From positions 62,001-126,000 of the forward strand of contig NC_012438.1 in the NCBI RefSeq assembly GCF_000021545.1: a stretch of 64,000 nucleotides of DNA, written 5' to 3'. Of this stretch, positions 43,644-52,172 are shown in pieces. Within the stretch, counting starts at the first letter, position 1; the number at the start of each line of letters is the position of its first letter. The notes beneath the pieces were generated by a model. It ran no database searches. It was not told where the DNA came from and saw only the letters and a list, made by a program, of their open reading frames with translations. Made by a program: the position numbers and the translations under genes. This stretch comes from Sulfurihydrogenibium azorense Az-Fu1 (GTDB lineage Bacteria; Aquificota; Aquificia; Aquificales; Hydrogenothermaceae).

Positions 43644-43681
43644 TAGAATATATTATAATTATATTTTTTTATAAAAGCAAT

Positions 43682-43703
43682 AAGGCAGGTTTAAGCCTGC
43701 CTT
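43682..43703 (-). terminator. terminator after the HdrB-like gene
   Basis: AAGGCAGG at 43682-43689 pairs with CCTGCCTT at 43696-43703. On the minus strand it follows the 43712 stop codon and is succeeded by TTATTGCTTTT, an imperfect T tract. Confidence 0.7.
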
Positions 43704-43711
43704 GTAGAGGG

Positions 43712-44590
43712 TTATGCTACTTTTTCTATGATTGACTTCGTAGATATTACGTGTTTGTGGAGACCTAACTCTTTTGGTTTTAAGCCTATTGCAAGACCTA
43801 TAAGCTGTGGTAAGTGTAAAACAGGCATACCTATATTTACACCTATCTTTTCTTCTGCCTCTGGTTGCATAGCATCAAGTTGTGTATGGCAAAGAGGACA
43901 AGGTGTTACCATAAAGTCTGCTTTTTGTTTTTTTGCTGCCTGTGTATCCATAGCTGTAAGTCTTAGGGTTACTTTATCCTCAGCTGACCAGAATGAGTGG
44001 AAACCACAACAAGCTAGTCTTGCTTCGTGGTCTACAGGGTTTCCTCCTAGAGCTTCTATTAGCATCTCAATAGATTTTGGATTGTCAGGGTCTTCGTATC
44101 CTATCAAGTAAGGTGGTCTTATGATGTGGCAACCGTAAAACGGTGCTATGTTAAACTCTTTCAAAGGTCTTACTACCATAGATTTTAATTTATCTAAACC
44201 TACCGCATCTATAACTTCCCATAGAAAATGGGTCACTTCAATAGTTCCTTTATACTCTAAACCTACCTCTTTTAAAACTTCGTTTACTGCCTGTCTTACT
44301 TCTGGATTTTTGTCTAACTTAAACTTTGCTTCTCTTAGCATTAATGTACAGGTATTACAGATTGTAAGCATGTCCAGTCCAAGCTCTTCTGCCAGTGCAA
44401 GGTTTCTTGCGTTTATAACAAGGGACATAAACTCGTCTTTTTCTTGGACTGCTCCGGCTCCACAGCATGTTGCAGCTTCAAGTTCTATAAGTTCCATTCC
44501 TAATTTTTCCGCTACAAGTTTTGTTGAGTCATACAGCTCTGGTGCAACTCCTTTTGCTGAACATCCTGTATAAAAAGCATACTTTAACAT
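43712..44590 (-). CDS. HdrB/SdhE-type CCG-domain subunit of succinate dehydrogenase or fumarate reductase
   Basis: 292 residues with two CCG (cysteine-rich) domains: YTGCSAKG, ATCCGAG and ICNTC first, then YGCHIIRPP, ACCGFHSFW and PCPLCHTQ. These bind a noncubane iron-sulfur cluster, as in heterodisulfide reductase subunit B and the SdhE subunits of type E succinate dehydrogenases or thiol-linked fumarate reductases. It follows the iron-sulfur subunit gene by 16 bases. No flavoprotein subunit is within the window. Confidence 0.9.
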   Translation of the reverse strand: MLKYAFYTGCSAKGVAPELYDSTKLVAEKLGMELIELEAATCCGAGAVQEKDEFMSLVINARNLALAEELGLDMLTICNTCTLMLREAKFKLDKNPEVRQAVNEVLKEVGLEYKGTIEVTHFLWEVIDAVGLDKLKSMVVRPLKEFNIAPFYGCHIIRPPYLIGYEDPDNPKSIEMLIEALGGNPVDHEARLACCGFHSFWSAEDKVTLRLTAMDTQAAKKQKADFMVTPCPLCHTQLDAMQPEAEEKIGVNIGMPVLHLPQLIGLAIGLKPKELGLHKHVISTKSIIEKVA

Positions 44591-44606
44591 CTTTTTTTAC
44601 CTCCTT

Positions 44607-45656
44607 TTAGGCCTTTTGCTCTTTAAGTTTTTTTGATTTTCTCTTGTCTTCGTATACAGTTTGGACGTCTGGAATAATCTTTATTTTAACTTTGTCTTTG
44701 ACCTGTCTTGCTTTATCCATTATTTTTTGTACTTCTTCGTGTCTTTTTACTTTGTGTCCTCCAAAGAAATCTGCTATGTTTACCTTTCCTTTAAAGAACA
44801 TTCTTATTCCAAAAGGTGCTCTCTTTGCAGCTCCAAGTAGTCCTTCCTGTCTCATAGGAAGTAGCATCTCATTTAAAAGACCTCTGTTGTAGATATCTTT
44901 TTCAAATATCTCTGCGTGTATCTCTCCTGGAGATTTAAAACCTTCTTCTGCGGCTATTATTCTTGTTCTTATGATGTTTTCGTAAGGTTGGACTTCTTTA
45001 GGACATCTTGTTGTACACTCCATACATCTTACACACCACTCTAAGTTGAACTCTTTTAAGACTTCCTCTAATCTTTCTCTTTTAGCTCCGTCCCTTGAAT
45101 CTGCTATAAATCTGTAAGCTTTTGATATAACCATAGGTCCTAAGAAGTCTTTGTTAACTTTTAGAGCGTTACAGTCTGACATACAGCTGTTACATAAAAT
45201 ACAGTCAGATGCGTAGTCTATCTTTTGATGGTCAAATGGGTCTTGTCTATACTCTTTACCATCAGCAGGAGGAGGTTCTTTTGGTATAAACCAAGGTTTA
45301 ATTCTTTTGAGTTTATCAACAACCCAGTCCATATCGTATATTAAATCTTTTAACGGTTTTATATTTCCAACTGGTTCTACAACTATCGTATCCGTTTGAT
45401 ATTTATTTAAAATGTAAGTCACCTGAACCTTACAGGCCAAAGTTGCATGGCCGTTAATTCTCATAGCACATGAACCACAGATAGCAGCCCTACAGTTATA
45501 ACGGAATGATATGGATGGGTCTTGCTCTTCCTTTGCTTTAAAAAGTGCTGCCAGTACCGTCATTCCCTTTTCTACTGGAAGTTTGTAAGTTTTGTAGTAA
45601 GGCTCACTGTCTTTTGTAGGGTCATATCTAAAGACTTTTAGATTGAAAAACTCCAT
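44607..45656 (-). CDS. succinate dehydrogenase/fumarate reductase iron-sulfur subunit
   Basis: 349 residues. The N-terminal [2Fe-2S] ferredoxin domain has CRAAICGSCAMRINGHATLAC, and the C-terminal part has two cluster motifs, CILCNSCMSDCNAL and CVRCMECTTRCPKEV. It is longer than standard SdhB by about 100 residues, with a Lys-rich C-terminal extension seen in the type that partners a CCG subunit. It transfers electrons between the flavoprotein and the quinone or thiol side. In reverse TCA organisms it would act as fumarate reductase. Confidence 0.92.
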   Translation of the reverse strand: MEFFNLKVFRYDPTKDSEPYYKTYKLPVEKGMTVLAALFKAKEEQDPSISFRYNCRAAICGSCAMRINGHATLACKVQVTYILNKYQTDTIVVEPVGNIKPLKDLIYDMDWVVDKLKRIKPWFIPKEPPPADGKEYRQDPFDHQKIDYASDCILCNSCMSDCNALKVNKDFLGPMVISKAYRFIADSRDGAKRERLEEVLKEFNLEWCVRCMECTTRCPKEVQPYENIIRTRIIAAEEGFKSPGEIHAEIFEKDIYNRGLLNEMLLPMRQEGLLGAAKRAPFGIRMFFKGKVNIADFFGGHKVKRHEEVQKIMDKARQVKDKVKIKIIPDVQTVYEDKRKSKKLKEQKA

Positions 45657-45734
45657 ACTACTTCACCTCTTAAAAAAATTTACTCTACTATATTTAAACA
45701 TATTTTCATATAAAATCAAACAGCATTTTATTTT

Positions 45735-46499
45735 TTAATACCCCATTTTTTTAGCTTCATTCCACAGGTCATCCATCTCTTGTAAACTCATATCATCTAA
45801 AGATTTTCCCATCTGTTTTGCCTTTTCTTCTATGTAGTTAAACCTTTTTATCATTCTGTCTACTGATAGATGGAGAGCTTCTTCAGGGTCTATTTTCATA
45901 AACCTTGCTAAGTTTGTAATAGCAATTAAAAGGTCTCCGATTTCATGTACTTTTTCTTCTTGAGTTTTTGCTTCTTTTAACTCTTGGAGTTCCTCTTCTA
46001 CTTTTTTCCAAACTTGGTCTATGTTTTCCCACTCAAAACCTACCTTTGCAGCTCTGTTTTGAACTTTAACAGCTCTGGTTAAAGCAGGCATTCTTTTTGG
46101 GATTCCATCTAATATAGACTTTTTCTCTTTCTGTTTTATTTTATGCCACTGGTCTAACACTTCTTCTTCAGTTTTCACTTGAGTATCTCCAAAAACGTGT
46201 GGATGTCTTCTTATGAGTTTTTCTATGAGATTTTCTATTACTGTGTTAATATCGAAGGAGTTTTCATCTTTTTTTATCTGGCTGTGAAATACAACCTGAA
46301 GTAAAACATCTCCAAGTTCTTCAATCATTTTTTCGTTATCGTTTTCTTCTATTGCTTCTAACAGTTCGTAAGCTTCTTCTATCAGGTTATTCTTTATTGA
46401 TTGATTTGTCTGCTGTCTATCCCATGGACATTCTCTTCTTAATCTTTCCACTATATCAACTAATTTTTGAAAATTTTCTCCTTCTTTTCTACACTCCAT
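45735..46499 (-). CDS. mazG: nucleoside triphosphate pyrophosphohydrolase MazG
   Basis: 254 residues with the full tandem MazG layout. The first domain has RECPWDRQQTNQSIKNNLIEEAYELLEAI and EELGDVLLQVVFHS, and the second has KVGFEWENIDQVWKKVEEELQEL and EIGDLLIAITNLARF. The metal-binding ExxE and ExxD helices are intact in both. It removes non-canonical or surplus NTPs. Confidence 0.95.
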   Translation of the reverse strand: MECRKEGENFQKLVDIVERLRRECPWDRQQTNQSIKNNLIEEAYELLEAIEENDNEKMIEELGDVLLQVVFHSQIKKDENSFDINTVIENLIEKLIRRHPHVFGDTQVKTEEEVLDQWHKIKQKEKKSILDGIPKRMPALTRAVKVQNRAAKVGFEWENIDQVWKKVEEELQELKEAKTQEEKVHEIGDLLIAITNLARFMKIDPEEALHLSVDRMIKRFNYIEEKAKQMGKSLDDMSLQEMDDLWNEAKKMGY

Positions 46500-46600
46500 A
46501 TTTTTCCACCTTTTAAAAAGTTATTTTAACTAATTTATGATATCAGAACAGAAAGGATAGATGACAATGTGATAGCTGATAGAAAAGGATAAAGAAAAAA

Positions 46601-47494
46601 CTAAACTACCTTTACAAAAGTAGCTCCTTCCACAAACTCCTTTATTTCTGATGCTGGTTTTATAGAGATTGAGTCTGTGTGTAATAAAGCTTTAACAAAC
46701 TCAGCGTTTAACCTGTGTCCACCTTTAAATGAGTAGATTTCTCCTATTATTGGATATCCAAGTAAGTATAAATCTCCTACTAAATCTAAAACTTTGTGTC
46801 TAACAGGTTCATCTTCAAACCTTAAACCTTCTTGGTTTAACACTGTGTTGTTGTGAAAAACGATAGCATTTTTTAAAGAGCCACCTTTTGCAAGACCCAT
46901 ATTTTTTAGATACTCTACCTCTTCTAAAAAGCAGTAAGTCCTTGCTGAAAATAGACCTTTGTAAGACTCTTTATCGTTTGGCATGTAAGTAAAGGATCTT
47001 TTACCTATGATTGTGTTATTGTAATCAGCTTTGTAAGTAAATTTCATTATATTTGAAGGTCTTCCTTCTATGTATTTATCTCCTTGGTTTATATAAACAG
47101 GATTTTCTAAAACTGCGTAAAACTTTTCTTCGTTTAAAGTCTGTATACCTGCACTTTTAATTGCGTCTACAAACTCTTTACTACTTCCATCTAATATAGG
47201 AAGTTCTTCTTCATCTACCTCTACATAGATATTATCTATTGCCGTAAAATAGAGAGCTGCCATAAGATGTTCAACTGTTCTGATTACAACACCGCTTTTC
47301 ATTAATGAAGTAGAGTACTCAAAACTGTGGGCAAATTCTATTTTTGCAGGTATAAGTGTATTTTTTCTTATGAAGTTAATTCCTTCATTCTTTTTAGCTG
47401 GATAAAGTTTCACTTTTACTTTCTTTCCTGTATGTAATCCTACTCCTTCTATTACAACAGGTTTTTTTATCGTTCTTTGAAATTGGCAAATCAT
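46601..47494 (-). CDS. lpxC: UDP-3-O-acyl-N-acetylglucosamine deacetylase
   Basis: 297 residues. VEGVGLHTGKKVKVKLYPA opens the protein, the first zinc ligand is in RTVEHLMAALY, the others in EPVRHKVLDLVGDLYLLG, and GGHRLNAEFVKALL holds the catalytic His. This zinc amidase commits UDP-acyl-GlcNAc to lipid A. It is transcribed divergently from the double HepT-like gene; the shared 127-base gap holds A+T-rich promoter-like boxes (TATTAT near 47568). Confidence 0.96.
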   Translation of the reverse strand: MICQFQRTIKKPVVIEGVGLHTGKKVKVKLYPAKKNEGINFIRKNTLIPAKIEFAHSFEYSTSLMKSGVVIRTVEHLMAALYFTAIDNIYVEVDEEELPILDGSSKEFVDAIKSAGIQTLNEEKFYAVLENPVYINQGDKYIEGRPSNIMKFTYKADYNNTIIGKRSFTYMPNDKESYKGLFSARTYCFLEEVEYLKNMGLAKGGSLKNAIVFHNNTVLNQEGLRFEDEPVRHKVLDLVGDLYLLGYPIIGEIYSFKGGHRLNAEFVKALLHTDSISIKPASEIKEFVEGATFVKVV

Positions 47495-47621
47495 ATTAAT
47501 CTCCTACTATGATTTTCAAAACAGTGTAGGCAAAATTTATGCCCAAGCTATTTTCTTAAAAATGCTATTATATTGTAGTAGAGTGTTTTGCAGTTTTGCA
47601 AATTTTCCAAAAGGTGAGAAA

Positions 47622-48491
47622 ATGCTTAATATAGAGTTTTTAAACGAAAAAGCCACAAAGGTAAACAGTGCCTTAAAAAAAGTATCTAAAATACTTGAGA
47701 TGGGAGAAGATGCGTTTTTAAAAACTCCCATGTATCCTGATAGAGTAAAGTACTATCTTATAATACTTTACGATGAGCTTGAAGCTATAGCCTGTCATAT
47801 TTTATCTAACATACATAACGAAAAGATAAAAGAAAACTGTTTAGAAAGACTATCCCAAGAAGGTGTATTTTCAGAGAAGTTAAATAGATTACTTCAAGAC
47901 TTTACAAAGTTTAAGGTAAATCTATTTGAAAGTGGTTTTAACTACTCAGAAAGGGAGCTCTACTATCTGTCAAAAGAGATTGTAGATACTTTAAATTCTT
48001 TATTTTTAAAGGAATTATCACAAGTAGTCAAACAGTTGAAGGAAAAACAGCCAAAGCTTGCAATTCCTGTTAACTTAGTTAAACTAAACCATCATGCATC
48101 TGTAATAAAAGGTGAGATAAAGAGACTTGAACCTTTTAAGAAAATGTCAAAAGAAGAGTTTTTAAAAAGTAGTTTTGCAATTGATAGAAGCCGTTATTTT
48201 TTGGTAGTTGCAATAGATAGTGCATTGTGGATATGTAGACACGTATCAAGGCAGATAGGTTTAAAGCCAAGTAAAGACTGTTTTAAAGGTTTAGGAGGAA
48301 ATAACGTTATATCTCAAGATATTGCCCAGAAGTTGTCAACTATTTCTTCTTTAAGGGACACTTTGGCAGACCCTACAAAAGAAGTAGATAGAGAGTTTTT
48401 ATACAATCTTGTAAATTCAGAGTTTGAAGATATTACTAACAGATTTATTTTAGAGATAGCAAAATTTATCAAGTATGGGAAGAGAGAGTAG
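47622..48491 (+). CDS. tandem HepT-like (DUF86) domain protein, degenerate
   Basis: 289 residues from ATG 47622 (AGGTGAG upstream). Residues about 20-130 and 160-285 each show the HepT helical pattern: FLKTPMYPDRVKYYLIILYDELEAIACHIL and FLKSSFAIDRSRYFLVVAIDSALWICRHV, each followed by a segment like GVFSEKLNRLLQDF or NVISQDIAQKLSTIS. The HepT RNase motif Rx4-6H is lost in both: the second has SLRDTLADPTKEVD, with no His. No MNT nucleotidyltransferase partner is adjacent. Function is unknown. It converges on ruvA, overlapping by 23 bases. Confidence 0.72.
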   Translation: MLNIEFLNEKATKVNSALKKVSKILEMGEDAFLKTPMYPDRVKYYLIILYDELEAIACHILSNIHNEKIKENCLERLSQEGVFSEKLNRLLQDFTKFKVNLFESGFNYSERELYYLSKEIVDTLNSLFLKELSQVVKQLKEKQPKLAIPVNLVKLNHHASVIKGEIKRLEPFKKMSKEEFLKSSFAIDRSRYFLVVAIDSALWICRHVSRQIGLKPSKDCFKGLGGNNVISQDIAQKLSTISSLRDTLADPTKEVDREFLYNLVNSEFEDITNRFILEIAKFIKYGKRE

Positions 48492-49014
48492 ATATAGCTT
48501 TTTTTAAGATGTTTTCTACGTTGTTATCTTCTTTTAACAGTTTTCTAACAACTTTGTAAGATTGCTCTTTATCAAAACCTAAATTTGTTAGTGTTTTGAC
48601 AAAATCTTGTATTAAGGAGTTTTCAGAAAAATCTACTTTACCTTTTAACTCAACTATTATTCTTTGGGCTGTTTTTTTACCTATACCTTGGACTTTTGTT
48701 AAACTGTCTACATCTGATTGGTCTAATATGTCTATAAACTCATCTATTGAGAAGTGTCCAAGTATAGCCAGTGCATGTTTTTCTCCCACTCCATGTATCT
48801 GGGTAAGTTTATTAAACAACTCTTTTTCTTCTTGTGTTTTAAAACCTATGACACGGATTTCTTCTTCTTTTACTTTTAAAATTGTGTATACTGTATCTTC
48901 GTCTGAGAATTTTTCACTGTCTGGGACATTAATCTTTATTCCAAAACCATCTTTTTCAACAATAATTTTATTTTTATCTACTTTTACAATCTTTCCTTTT
49001 ATAAACTCAAGCAT
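48469..49014 (-). CDS. ruvA: Holliday junction DNA helicase subunit RuvA
   Basis: 181 residues: an N-terminal OB fold (MLEFIKGKIVKVDKNKIIVEKDGFGIKI), two helix-hairpin-helix motifs (LTQIHGVGEKHALAIL and LTKVQGIGKKTAQRIIVELKGK) and the C-terminal RuvB-binding domain. It binds four-way junctions as a tetramer. Its start overlaps rlmN by 8 bases. Confidence 0.94.
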   Translation of the reverse strand: MLEFIKGKIVKVDKNKIIVEKDGFGIKINVPDSEKFSDEDTVYTILKVKEEEIRVIGFKTQEEKELFNKLTQIHGVGEKHALAILGHFSIDEFIDILDQSDVDSLTKVQGIGKKTAQRIIVELKGKVDFSENSLIQDFVKTLTNLGFDKEQSYKVVRKLLKEDNNVENILKKAISTLSSHT

Positions 49015-50068
49015 TTAAAAATAGCATCTCCTTTTTTCTAAGTTGACCACAGGCTGCGTCTATATCTCTTCCTTTACTCCATCTTATGAAGGTTGCTATA
49101 TTGTTATCCCATAGTACTTTTTCAAAGGCTAAAACTCTACTTTCTTCTGGTCTTTCAAAATCAGAACCTGGATAAGGGTTAAATGGAATAAGGTTTACTT
49201 TAAATCTGTGTTTGTCTTTTTTAATAAGGTTTACTAACCTTTTAGCATCTTCAACTGTATCATTTACATTCTTTATAAGAACATATTCAAGGGTTATTCT
49301 CCAACCAGGTTTTAAGGGTAGTTTTCTAAGTAAATCCATAAGGTCTTCTAATGTGTTTGTTTGGGATATAGGCATAAGGTAAGACCTTTGACTTTGATGA
49401 GATGCGTTTAGCGATACAGCAAGTTTTACCTGTGGAAAGTCTTTATCTTCAAACATTCTCTTGATTTGGTGTAGTATTCCACTTGATGATATGGTTATCT
49501 TTCTATGGGAAAGTTTACACATATCAGGATGGGTAAATATTTGAACAGATTTTTTAACGTTGTCATAATTTGCAAGTGGCTCTCCCATTCCCATGTAGAC
49601 AATGTTAGATATTCTGTTTTCTTCTTCATCTCCCAAAAATCTTTGAACGTTTATATATTGGTCTACTATCTCCGCTGTTTCAAGATTTCTTATAAGACCA
49701 TCTTTTGTTGTGTAGCAAAACTTACACCCTACCGCACAACCTACTTGAGTAGATACGCATAGAGTTTTATGGTTTTTTTCGTTTATTAAAACTGTTTCTA
49801 TAGTGTTTCCATCTTTCAGCTGCCATAAAAACTTGATACTACCATCAATTTTGGACTGTTGGTAAGTAAGTAGCTTTAATGAGTTTATTTCACATTTTTC
49901 TTTCAAAGTCTGCCTTATCTCTTTTGATAGGTCTGTCATCTGGTCAAAAGATTCAACTTTTTTATTGTAAAGCCACTTTGCAATCTGTTTTGCTCTAAAT
50001 TTTGGCCATCCGTTTTCTACTACAAAATTTTCCAGCTCTTTAAAGTTAAGATTTTTTAAGTTAATCAT
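49007..50068 (-). CDS. rlmN: 23S rRNA/tRNA adenine-C2 methyltransferase
   Basis: 353 residues. The radical-SAM motif is GCAVGCKFCYT. The product has the N-terminal HhH-like domain WPKFRAKQIAKWLY, NIVYMGMGEPLANYDNV and the second conserved Cys in RDIDAACGQLR. It methylates A2503 of 23S rRNA and A37 of some tRNAs. It overlaps the JAMM protease gene by 8 bases. Confidence 0.95.
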   Translation of the reverse strand: MINLKNLNFKELENFVVENGWPKFRAKQIAKWLYNKKVESFDQMTDLSKEIRQTLKEKCEINSLKLLTYQQSKIDGSIKFLWQLKDGNTIETVLINEKNHKTLCVSTQVGCAVGCKFCYTTKDGLIRNLETAEIVDQYINVQRFLGDEEENRISNIVYMGMGEPLANYDNVKKSVQIFTHPDMCKLSHRKITISSSGILHQIKRMFEDKDFPQVKLAVSLNASHQSQRSYLMPISQTNTLEDLMDLLRKLPLKPGWRITLEYVLIKNVNDTVEDAKRLVNLIKKDKHRFKVNLIPFNPYPGSDFERPEESRVLAFEKVLWDNNIATFIRWSKGRDIDAACGQLRKKEMLFLNA

Positions 50069-50483
50069 TCTCTACAACTACCTCTTCCTCAAATTTTCCT
50101 TCTTCTAAAAAAAAGCTCCTATAAGACACTGCTCTTGCATTTTGAACACTTACTATAATATATGACATATCTTCAAGAGCGTAAAGCAGGTCTGTTTGAG
50201 ATGGTCTGTCTGGATGGTCTGGATGGGAATGGTATATCCCTACTATCTGTAAACCTTTACTATCAGCGTAATTTTCTACTCTCATATAATCTTTTGGTGA
50301 GATATCAAATCTATCGTTAGCCCTTTCTTTATTTTGATTTTCTACCTGAATTATCTCAAATACTTCCCTTGAGTTTTTTTCGTAATCTTGTTTACCGATT
50401 AAAAAGCCACATATTTCGTATGGATATCCTTCTTCTGCTTGTTTTTTTATCTGTTGTATTAACTGTTTTTTTATTGTCAGCAA
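50061..50483 (-). CDS. JAMM/Mov34-type metalloprotease (M67) with TTG start
   Basis: 140 residues from TTG at 50483, behind GGAGG with 7-base spacing. A longer frame to 50669 runs through a terminator and is unlikely. The JAMM motif is complete: Glu in YEICGFL and HxHx7SxxD in YHSHPDHPDRPSQTD. Bacterial members cut C-terminal extensions from sulfur-carrier proteins such as MoaD or ThiS homologs or act in cysteine synthesis, so a link to the MoaD-like protein in this genome is possible but unproven. Confidence 0.87.
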   Translation of the reverse strand: MLTIKKQLIQQIKKQAEEGYPYEICGFLIGKQDYEKNSREVFEIIQVENQNKERANDRFDISPKDYMRVENYADSKGLQIVGIYHSHPDHPDRPSQTDLLYALEDMSYIIVSVQNARAVSYRSFFLEEGKFEEEVVVEND

Positions 50484-50520
50484 AGTGCTACCTCCAGTGT
50501 TTATTAATATTATAAAATAA

Positions 50521-50556
50521 AAAAAATAAAAAAGGGCTTCCCTTTGACGGGAAGCC
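50521..50556 (-). terminator. rho-independent terminator of the NapH-like gene
   Basis: On the minus strand GGCTTCCC (50556-50549) pairs with GGGAAGCC (50542-50535) around a 6-base loop, followed by CTTTTTTATTTTTT. This ends the transcript of the gene at 51474-50593 and lies just upstream of the JAMM protease RBS. Confidence 0.9.
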
Positions 50557-50592
50557 AGGGGAGGGGATTTGGGAGGGGGGATAAATATAAAG

Positions 50593-51474
50593 TTAATGTT
50601 TTTGCAGAGATTTTCCAGATATAAAGTCAGGGTCTCTTGGAGGTAATTCTTTAACAATACCCATAGCAACTGGTAAACATTTTTCTGATTGAGCTTTTGT
50701 ACATGAGTCTATACAGTTATAACACTCTATACAAGCAGCTATTCCTTTATAAAAGTCATTTATGTAAGCCATCCTTCTTGGGTCTAGCGCCATAGGACAG
50801 TTTTTCACACATTCTCTACAGTCAGTACAAGCATCTACATTTACTAATGTTGGTTTGTAAAGATGGTGATAAGGTGTTATTTTTTGGTAAATTCCTGTAG
50901 GGCAGAAAACTCTACACCATCTTTTACCTATGAAAAGTTCAAAGTAAAACATTCCAGTCATACCTAAAAATACAAGCCACATAGGTATAAAAGAAGGATT
51001 TGTTTTATAGAAGAAAACTCTTAAATCTGTAACCCAGTTTAAAAATAAAAGCGAAAAAAGTACTGATGTGATTAGGGTGAATACTATATAAGTAATCTTC
51101 TCTCCTGCTTTTGATTTTGGAGTCCACCACATTCTTCTAAATTTTTCTTGTAGTTCTGCAAACCAACCACCTGGGCATATCCATCCACAGAAAACTCTTC
51201 CAAGTATAAGGTTTAAAACTATAACAAGTATGGCAAATATACCTGCGGCAAATATTACTGGAGCAAGTCCTTCAGCTAAAGAAACAGGTTTACCAAAAAT
51301 GAAAGATTGGTTTCTTGCTATATCTATTTTTACAATGTTAAATGTAGGAAGGACTATGAGTAAAAATATAACCGTTAAATACGCTATGTTTCTAAGAATT
51401 GTAAACTTATTTTTTTCAAAAAAGCTTGGTTGTGGACAACTTTGTCCTTGTGCCACTGTTGTTGACATAACCAC
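50593..51474 (-). CDS. NapH/CcoG-like membrane iron-sulfur protein
   Basis: 293 residues with about five membrane helices. Cysteine clusters on the cytoplasmic side are VFCGWICPGGW and WCRVFCPTG. Two ferredoxin-type [4Fe-4S] motifs are CTDCRECVKNCP and CIECYNCIDSCTKAQ. The layout matches NapH/MauN/NosR-type quinol-linked electron carriers. Which periplasmic or membrane enzyme it feeds is not evident from neighbours. Confidence 0.85.
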   Translation of the reverse strand: MVMSTTVAQGQSCPQPSFFEKNKFTILRNIAYLTVIFLLIVLPTFNIVKIDIARNQSFIFGKPVSLAEGLAPVIFAAGIFAILVIVLNLILGRVFCGWICPGGWFAELQEKFRRMWWTPKSKAGEKITYIVFTLITSVLFSLLFLNWVTDLRVFFYKTNPSFIPMWLVFLGMTGMFYFELFIGKRWCRVFCPTGIYQKITPYHHLYKPTLVNVDACTDCRECVKNCPMALDPRRMAYINDFYKGIAACIECYNCIDSCTKAQSEKCLPVAMGIVKELPPRDPDFISGKSLQKH

Positions 51475-51512
51475 ACCTCCAGTTAATATTCACTAACTAT
51501 TATACTCTTTTT

Positions 51513-52163
51513 CTAAAAATCTTCAAGAGATGGATTTACAGGTATAGTTCCATACTTTGCATCTTTAACTATCACTTTTCTCCCTTCAACTTTAACTCTA
51601 CCTTCCAATATCCATTTTATTGCCTGTGGATATATCCTATGTTCATAAGAAAGAATCCTTTCTGATAAAGTCTCTTCTGTATCTTCTGGTAAAACTGGGA
51701 CAGCTGCTTGAATGATAACAGGACCACTGTCTAAATCTTTAGTAACAAAATGAACAGAACAACCTGTAATAAGAGAGCCAAACTCTAAGGCTTGTTTTTG
51801 TGCATTTTTACCTTGAAAAGCAGGAATTAAAGAAGGATGTATGTTTACAATTTTTCCTTCAAAAGCATCAATAAACTCATCACTTAATATCCTCATATAA
51901 CCTGCTAAAACTATTAGGTCTGGCTTTTCTTTTTTAATAAGTTCTGCAATGTATATGTCGTATCCTTCCCTTGAAGAGAAAAAGGAGGGGTCTATAAACT
52001 TGGTTTTTATTCCATGATTTTTTGCTATCTCTAAACCTTTAGCCTCTTTTTTGTTAGATAAGACTAAAGATATTTTTGCATTTATCTTTCTACTTTCGAT
52101 AGCATTTATTATGGCTTTTAGGTTAGAACCTCTTCCAGATATAAGTACTACTAAGTTTTTCAA
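51513..52163 (-). CDS. purN: phosphoribosylglycinamide formyltransferase
   Basis: 216 residues. VVLISGRGSNLKAIINAIE at the N-terminus binds the substrate phosphate. The catalytic region has LAGYMRILSDEFIDAFEGKIVNIHPSLIPAFQG and GCSVHFVTKDLDSGPVIIQ with the conserved Asn, His and Asp. It uses 10-formyl-tetrahydrofolate in purine synthesis. It follows purM by 9 bases. Confidence 0.95.
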   Translation of the reverse strand: MKNLVVLISGRGSNLKAIINAIESRKINAKISLVLSNKKEAKGLEIAKNHGIKTKFIDPSFFSSREGYDIYIAELIKKEKPDLIVLAGYMRILSDEFIDAFEGKIVNIHPSLIPAFQGKNAQKQALEFGSLITGCSVHFVTKDLDSGPVIIQAAVPVLPEDTEETLSERILSYEHRIYPQAIKWILEGRVKVEGRKVIVKDAKYGTIPVNPSLEDF

Positions 52164-52172
52164 AGTATCTCC

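Noticed and set aside
50484-50669. A 62-residue N-terminal extension of the JAMM protease
   Set aside because: The extended frame crosses the strong terminator at 50521-50556 and overlaps the end of the NapH-like gene; its sequence is not protein-like. TTG at 50483 has a proper RBS.
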